A DNA stretch of 64,000 bases from Agroathelia rolfsii (taxonomy: Eukaryota > Basidiomycota > Agaricomycetes > Amylocorticiales > Amylocorticiaceae): NCBI GenBank assembly GCA_018343915.1, contig JABRWF010000006.1, positions 4,030,001 through 4,094,000 on the forward strand, read 5' to 3'. The position numbers were made by a program, and so were the translations under genes. Position 1 is the first letter of the stretch, and each line of letters begins with the position of its first letter. The notes under the pieces were generated by a model. It saw only the letters and a program-made list of their open reading frames with translations, was not told where the DNA came from and did not search any database. This document shows, one piece after another, positions 57,401 to 64,000 of this stretch.

Positions 57401-59626
57401 AATGAGTTCATCTATCCTTTCTTCGAAGACAATACGTACTCTGAGATCAGCACCACCGTATCCCTTGGTCATCTTCGCCAGCCCCTTGATAGTCTCTTCA
57501 ACTTCGGGACCTTCCCAACCCTTCCATTTTTTGGTCATGATGCCCAGAATCCTCTCTCTTGCCTCCAAGCCAGGTAGTGGGAAATAAAACTCCCTATCGA
57601 ACCGCCCAGGACGCCTCAGGGCCGGATCGACTGCATCAGGCCGATTAGTCGCACCAATGACAACAACTTGACCACGCCCATCCATGCCGTCCATGAGTGC
57701 GAGCAATGTGCTGACAATACTCGCGTGGATCTGATCCTGCTTGCTTGATCGTACGGGCGCGAGACCGTCAATTTCGTCGAAGAAGATAATGGACGGTTGA
57801 ACCGCACGTGCTTCTTCAAAGAGTAATCGTAGCTGGCGTTCCGCTTCGCCAACCCATTTTGACAAAACGTCGGCACCTTTGCGCATGAAGAAGGCTAGCA
57901 AAGGGCAAACGTTAGCTAACTAAGGGGGATGGACAGAAATCACCAAGCATACATATGCTTCTGCCGCTGGAACGACAGCTTGCAGCGAGGGCTCGAGCCA
58001 TTAGCGTCTTGCCCGTTCCTGGAGGACCATGGAAGAGAACACCACGAGGGGGCGTGACGCCAAACTGTTGGAAGACTTCAGGGTAGAGCAGCGGGAGAAG
58101 AGTCATTTCTTTAAGCTGATGGATGTCTGTTTTTGCAGTTAAATGTAAATAATTAGATTTTATATGCGACAGTAGAGAAAATCTCACGGTCATCAAGGCC
58201 ACCAACTTCATCGAAGGTGACATTCTGGTTTACCCCAAGGGGGTCAGCGTCAGCTAGGGCTGCATCACCGACCTTGCCCATGTTTGATGGTGTGCCTGCG
58301 AGACCCATGCCACCTACATCTCCTGATAACAAGGGTGCGCCAGGCATAGCGCCACCTGCTGAAAATCCAGAAGCAAATGGTTTTCTGGGAGAGTTCCCCG
58401 CATAGTCCGAGTCCTGTAAGGATTAAAATGTAAGCCAAAGTCAATTCAAGAGTAGTTGTACATACCGAGTCATCAGCAGCACCTCCACCAAAGCCTGCAC
58501 CGAATCCGCGCATATATCGATCTAACTCTGCACCTGTTGCACTCCAGCCAGGACCCTTCCTCCCCTTGGATCCACCAAAGATGCTCTTGCCTCCACGAGA
58601 TCTTGAATTGTTACTCGGTGCAGGCCTAATTTCTTCTAGAGGTGGAGGGATGGCATAGTTGATCTTAGCGCGCCGACGAAGAGAATAAGGCTGTTTGTCG
58701 TTGCCCTCTTCTTCGCCGTCACCGGGTTCATCTACTTCGATGTCATCTGGCGCCGCCTCTTCGTCCGCGTCGGGCTCTGACGAGGTGTGTGGTGCGTCAG
58801 CTAATGAATCGTCACCTGAGACAGAAGAACCATCCCCGTCGTGAATAAAATCAGGATCATCATTCTCACGCTTGGCTTGAGCTGCGGCCCGACGAGCCAT
58901 ACGCTTTGCCCTGTCTGCGGCGCCAGTTTTGGGAGGGGGGCGCGCATAAGTGCTACCGTGAGAGGCAGAGGCGGAATGGGAAGTAGATGCGGCTGGCTTC
59001 TCGTCCAGCTTTTTCAAACGGTTTCTCGTAGGGTACCTGCCGGTAGAAGCTTGGGCCTCATCGTCGCTGACATACGCCGATGTTTTTTCGACGCGCGACC
59101 TGGTGCTGCGTCGCGGCAACTGTTCCTCGTCTTCGTCGTCGTCGTCGTTTTCATGGACTGTTTTGCTTCTGGTTGAGCGACGGGTGGCAGGACTATGATG
59201 CTCTGGCAAGGGGGGAGGTACGTCATCGTCCTCCGTGTTGGACTCGACGTAACTGCGTTGTTGTACTTTACGCCCACCACGGGTGGTCCGATAAGCGACG
59301 GGAGATTTCTTTCCTCCAGGCTCAGTGGCAGCATCTTCGTCTTCTAGTTCATGCTCCGCATCAACGTCCATGCTAGGATCACTGGCACTGTACTCTGAGC
59401 CGCTCTTATCTTCCTCCTGCTCTAGCTGCTCAGCGGGGAGGCCCGACAGATGCGATGAGCGCGTAAGAGGCATAACAGGGACCTTGATAGTGATTCGCGG
59501 ACTGCCGACTTCCTGAGGGACTGGAACTTGGGCGATGGTAGCAGGAGTGTTGGCAATCTGGATATTTTCGTCGTGTGCAAAGAGATCAGCTGGGTCTGCC
59601 AGGTCTGGCACTGGCCAGACAGACAT
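54482..59626 (-). CDS. ATAD2/Yta7-type bromodomain AAA ATPase
   Basis: ATAD2/Yta7 proteins bind chromatin and act on histones and nucleosomes. The start at 59626 gives [12 protein letters not shown], before an in-frame upstream stretch that does not look like protein. Residues 1-400 are acidic and basic low-complexity (RRSTRSK repeats, DDDDEDEEQ). AAA-1 follows with [66 protein letters not shown], all ATPase motifs present. A degenerate second AAA ([28 protein letters not shown]) lacks the lysine and the DE pair. A bromodomain near residues 1100-1230 has [20 protein letters not shown] and NAAVRAH. The tail is long and disordered, ending DEQTDSEEP. The gene is in many exons, all in phase where I checked. 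Confidence 0.93.
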
Positions 59627-61604
59627 TGAACACGAGTGTAGGCTGTAAGACGAGAGCAGCGCAGACGAGAGGCGCTGCTGGACTCTGAGGCGTATTGTGC
59701 TGCAGCGAGCCTGAGTGACCACAGTCGCATAGAGCCCCGGCTCGTGGCACAGCCGCAAAACTTGTTTGGTTCTGTTTGGTTTCAGTGGCGCAGCTGTGAA
59801 TCCGGTGCCACCCGCGTCGTGCGCCTTGCTTGTGTTGCCCTCCGTCTGTACAAGGGAAAAGCAGAACAGAAGATACGAGCAGGCAATAGCAACGGCTTCT
59901 CCAGCAAATGTCTTATAAAATTCGTGGATGGAACTCAGTACCAAGCTGTTACCCAATAAGACAAAGAAACAGTCATATGTTATGGACAGTTACATCATGA
60001 TCGTTCACGTCCAATGGTTAGTCTTGCCCATGCTGTCCTCCACCACCCAAAGCGCAGACCCCCTCAACCCACCAGGGCAGTATCATATCGTCGTCAGGTG
60101 CTCGAATAGTCGGGCAGCGTCTCCAGTTGGGCATTGTTAATCGATATTTTATATGCTCATCCGAAAAATTCGAAGAGAATTGATATAAGAGAGTTCTATT
60201 TCAGCGACCAGATAGGTGTTGACTGTCTCAGAGCAAAGTGCGAATTTTCTCATATCTTGCCCTGCTCTTCTCGTTGTCGACCAGCACCTCCAGCGCGGAA
60301 GATGGAATCCGGGGATTGCCGAAGAACCTCAGGGTCACTAGGTATGTCACCTGAAAACTCCACGTGACATGTATTTCACGCAAAGGTACTTACATCTTCT
60401 GCACAACTCGCCATACAATGTATTCATAATCATTTTTATCATTTTTATGTCTAATTACACGCTCAACATACATCTAGGTCAGCTGCACCGGAAGGTAGCA
60501 ATAGCCTCCCTGTTCTACTTTAGTGCTCTTTCTTCAACCGGGACTGTCCCCACGTCACTTATTTCTTGCCTACTGCAACGAAATAATATTATCAGATCGA
60601 AGCCATCAAAAGCCCCACCCTTCCATACTTACGAAAAATGATACTTGCCTGTCTCAAAATTAAGACGTACTGTACGCACACAACTATGTATATTGCGTTA
60701 ATTATGACTGGTGCTGCACGGGCACAGGAGAACTGCGTTCGAAAAAAAAAATCTCGTCCTGTCCATTCAACTCAAATGGTCTTGGCTACTCCCAGTCTTA
60801 TTAAATATTAGTGGTTTTATCGCTTACTCTGTGGAAGCAGAAATGGCGGTACAATTTTATTTTGTCCTGGCTATTCAACTTCTAATATCTTATATGGTTA
60901 TTACATCTTACAAAGGTATCGTACATATAATGCGACGAACAATATACGCCATCACACCACCGGCACAAAATTATATAATCCCTCAGTATCACCCATTCCA
61001 CGCATCCGATTCATGTAGCATTACGCACCCTGAAGTACTCCCATACTACTAGAAACTCCAGCTGGGGCTGCCCTCCTACGCATGTGCATATAATAAAGCT
61101 GATGGTGATGAATAAGAACCATCATGTGAGTTTCGCTGCTTAGGCTTTGAACTATTAAGTTCTTGTAGTCCTGTGGAATCATTGTACGGCATATGCTATG
61201 CATGTATGAAGTATCCATATCCGAAATGTTAGTGGCGCCAGCACCTGTCTTGTAAATTAATTCCTTTTCTCCTCCAGGCACGCACGAGTCTTCTGATTTT
61301 GGAAACTGCCCTTGGAATAGTTGCATTTTATTTAATGTGTTCTACTTGATCCGAAAGTCACCACCAGTTGGTGGCGCCGCTGCCCATGCCGTAAACTGTG
61401 AAAACTGGTGCTTCTTGCCTTGGGACCAATGCCATTCAAAATATTGATTTGGGGTCTCCCATCTATTCCATCCCTCGTTATTGTACCTGGCACCTACCTA
61501 TCCCCGGGTTGCGAATTATATTTAAGCACTTCGAATCATCGTCAAGTAAAAATTAACGTTCACAGCTCAGTACATATCGAAACACTATCATCCAAATCGA
61601 TCCA
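59627..61604. other. Intergenic, nothing recognised
   Basis: Almost 2 kb between the divergent ATAD2-like and O-methyltransferase genes. I found no convincing gene, RNA or LTR. Open frames are short and low-complexity. Confidence 0.5.
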
Positions 61605-63624
61605 ATGCCTGCCCCCTCCGCTGGTTCAGATCATGTCGAGCTACTGCTCAATATTATCAACAAGGCAGTCAGGGATGCCCTTGTCGAGTACCAGAAACTG
61701 GGCGAAGACGTTCCACTCTTGACTTCCACACAGGCTCATCCTCTTGATAATGCTATGGATACGATCAATCTTAAGAAGGCTGTTCGTATTCTCGAAGGAG
61801 CCTGTGGACAGCTATGCGCAATGCTGGCACCACCGGCCCATTCAATTATAAACGTGAGTTGCATGCATAATTTCCCACTCCGTATATACGGTTGTTACCC
61901 AACTCACATATCCTCAATATATAGCGTGTGCAAACTGCAGACAGGGAGTGTTATGACGTTATACTTGCGAAAAATATACCGGATGTCTTGAGTCAATATC
62001 CCAAGGGCCTATCAGTCGATCATATAGCTGCAAAGGTCGATGTGGATAAGGGAAAACTGTCCCGGATCCTTCGGCTACTAGCTACTGAGCACTGTTTCCA
62101 GGAAGGTGAGTAGAAGGTTTCATTCTCTGTGTCGATGCTCCTGCTGAAGCAAAATCAACTGACTCCAGTGTCCCCTAATGTTTTTGCCAACAACCGTCTC
62201 TCTGTAACACTCCTAAGAAACAGCAGCGTATCCAGTCTGACACGCGTGTACACAAGCAAGCATAGCGCATATATGCAGTATCTTTTGAAGAACTTAATAC
62301 ATCCGGACTATGCTTATTCATATGAGTCTACCAAGGCGCCATTTATGCAAGCGGTTGGAGCAGACTGTAGAGAGACGTATTTTAGTTGGTTAATTCAGCA
62401 TGTAAGTGGAACTTGACTTAGTCTTTCTCCTCTGCTAGATCGTGAACAAGATTTCTCACAATTTCTTTCAGCCTGAAGATAGAAAGGTAAGGGTTTCTTC
62501 TCTGGATTGACATTACCGAGTAATAAACTTTGGATTTAAATCTAGATATTCAATAATGCTATGCTTGGCACTGGATTCGTACAGGGATCATTCTCAGCTC
62601 TATATTGTACGTTTTCACATACATATTCCTTGACCTGTGAATTTTCTTTTTTTAAATAGTCGGGCAGGTTATCCCTGGGACAACATCAAGTCTGTTTGCG
62701 ACATCGGCTCGGGCTTGGGAGCGTTCACTATGCCCCTTGCAAGAAAATTCCCTCATCTTCAAATTGCTCTGTTCGATCTTCCTGATACAATAGGAAAGGC
62801 TCAACAGGTACTTTAAATAGCATCTGAATTTATTTTAAACAAATGCTGATAATCCATTAAAACTATAACATTAAGCTTTGGAAAACAAACTTTTCCGAGT
62901 TTTCTCTTCCGCCTGACAATGGTTTCAGTCGCATCAGCTTCATAACTGGTGATTTCCTCGTCGAGTTACCTGAGAATTTGAAAGAGGTGGACGTTTACTA
63001 CGTAACAGCTTGATAACTCATGACTATAGAATTAACACTCATGAGATTGATGTTAGCTGAGAAATGTAATCCACAATTGGTCTGATGCCTCCGCGCTCAA
63101 GATTCTTACAAATTTACGGCGAATCATGGCCCCGCAAAGTCGTCTACTTATCCGTGAGTTGATTAGCTGTGTTTACTCCTTGACTACTAGTAGGGCCTGC
63201 ATCTAACCAAAGCATCTTCTACCCTAAAATGTACAGATGATTATACTCTCACTTTTGCCACCTCCACGCCTATGATACTGGGCTCTCTGGGCTTTGATCA
63301 AGTGAGTTGAATAATTGACACGATGTAGTACTATAGTATCTCACTGTGAATGGTCAGCCTCCGGAACCGTTATTGTCTAATTTCGGCATTGGTAGTCTTC
63401 GGGCCTACAACTCAGATATTACAATGCTTGGTGCATTGAATGCCAAAGAACGTACAATTACCGAACTCATAGACCTGGGGTATGTCCAATTATATTGGAA
63501 AAGTGACCTAATTATTGATGGTATGAATAGGAAACAAGCCGGCTTGATAGCTATCCGATTCTGGGACTTGGGCGAGACGACTATGGTTGAATTCAAGCCT
63601 ACAATCGACCATGATGCTCTATAA
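61605..63624 (+). CDS. SAM-dependent O-methyltransferase (class I, COMT-like)
   Basis: The start is ATG 61605; about eight exons, including 61605-61853, 61925-62105, 62169-62401, a 15-nt microexon at 62472-62486 (PEDRK), an exon from about 62547 (NAMLGTGFVQGSFSALY), and the last ending TAA 63622-63624. The N-terminal half has a winged-helix dimerisation part (LSVDHIAAKVDVDKGKLSRI, RLLATEHCF). The SAM site is SVCDIGSGLGAFT, with ALFDLPDTIGKAQQ, FITGDFL, then NVIHNWSDASALKIL and LLIHDYTL. These match fungal O-methyltransferases acting on small aromatic substrates or secondary metabolites. The substrate is unknown; no biosynthetic cluster is visible in the window. The stop-rich stretch near 63005 must be intronic. 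Confidence 0.82.
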
Positions 63625-64000
63625 GGTCTGCATAAGAGGTCGTCACTCCACCGGCACGTCAATTATTTTACATAATAGTAGTACTTCAGGATTATAACTT
63701 GACAATCCATTCAACATCGGACCAAAGCACAATGATAAGGGTAATGTTCATGATACTATATTTCGTTGACAGAATTTTTTTTTCGCTCTAAGAAGCATAT
63801 CAAAGGTAACGGTGCTGTGATAATGAGTAAGCAAATGTGGCGACTATCGCCATGTTGTTGACACCATTGTTTACTGGAGGTTCAGAGACCCGGCCTTGAG
63901 CCAAATCATGTGTGTATCTCGTATGACCAGTTGATGAAATAATTAGCGTCAGGCCAGACTATGAGCCCGGCGCCTTGAAACTTAATTAATACATGAGTAA
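63625..64000. other. 3' flank, nothing recognised
   Basis: AT-rich sequence to the window end with no supported feature. Confidence 0.5.

Noticed and set aside
60711..61052. 113-codon hydrophobic plus-strand frame upstream of the O-methyltransferase
   Set aside because: A hydrophobic stretch alone in AT-rich DNA is not enough; there is no family motif or intron pattern.

Overview
The window is nuclear DNA from a basidiomycete fungus, probably an agaricomycete close to Rhizoctonia/Ceratobasidium. The evidence is: genes cut by many 50-60 bp GT/AG introns, microexons, a tandem family of DUF6534 membrane proteins (an agaricomycete family), intron-containing tRNA-Ile, and fungal carbohydrate-active enzymes. 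I made the genus-level guess from family knowledge, not from a database match.

Layout. Positions 1-24000 hold a tandem array of DUF6534 seven-helix-type membrane protein units (A, cut by the left edge; B; C; D). B and C each appear to carry one in-frame stop; D looks open. Between C and D lies a 12.8 kb Ty1/copia retrotransposon on the minus strand (8629-21423) with a perfect 5-bp target-site duplication. It has been hit three times by solo LTRs of a related family, and one of those was hit again by a third family; every insertion keeps its own perfect 5-bp duplication. Removing the insertions leaves one gag-pol frame with eight stop codons and no frameshift, which looks like C-to-T mutation of the RIP type. 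The element also carries about 2.5 kb of unexplained coding sequence upstream of gag. Two further 0.3 kb solo LTRs flank the whole block in opposite orientation.

Positions 25394-28211 hold two intron-containing tRNA-Ile(AAU)-like genes, the first degenerate, on either side of a secreted GH53 endo-galactanase. Positions 28856-37597 hold a large ZNFX1-like protein (CCCH finger, SF1 helicase, NF-X1 fingers, RZ finger), a family tied to small-RNA silencing. Positions 37600-42280 are gene-poor, AT-rich and made of LTR fragments and short interspersed repeats.

Positions 42285-64000 are ordinary gene-dense fungal DNA: a WD40-like/inositol polyphosphate 5-phosphatase, a RING protein, an unknown acidic protein with a myristoylation-type start, a cytosolic ENGase (GH85), a tentative p31comet-like protein, an ATAD2/Yta7 bromodomain AAA ATPase, and a SAM-dependent O-methyltransferase. 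No operon-like organisation is expected. The links between genes are the tandem duplication at the left, the repeated LTR insertion, and the possible role of the ZNFX1-like protein in silencing such elements. All exon limits were read by eye from splice consensus, reading frame and comparison between copies.
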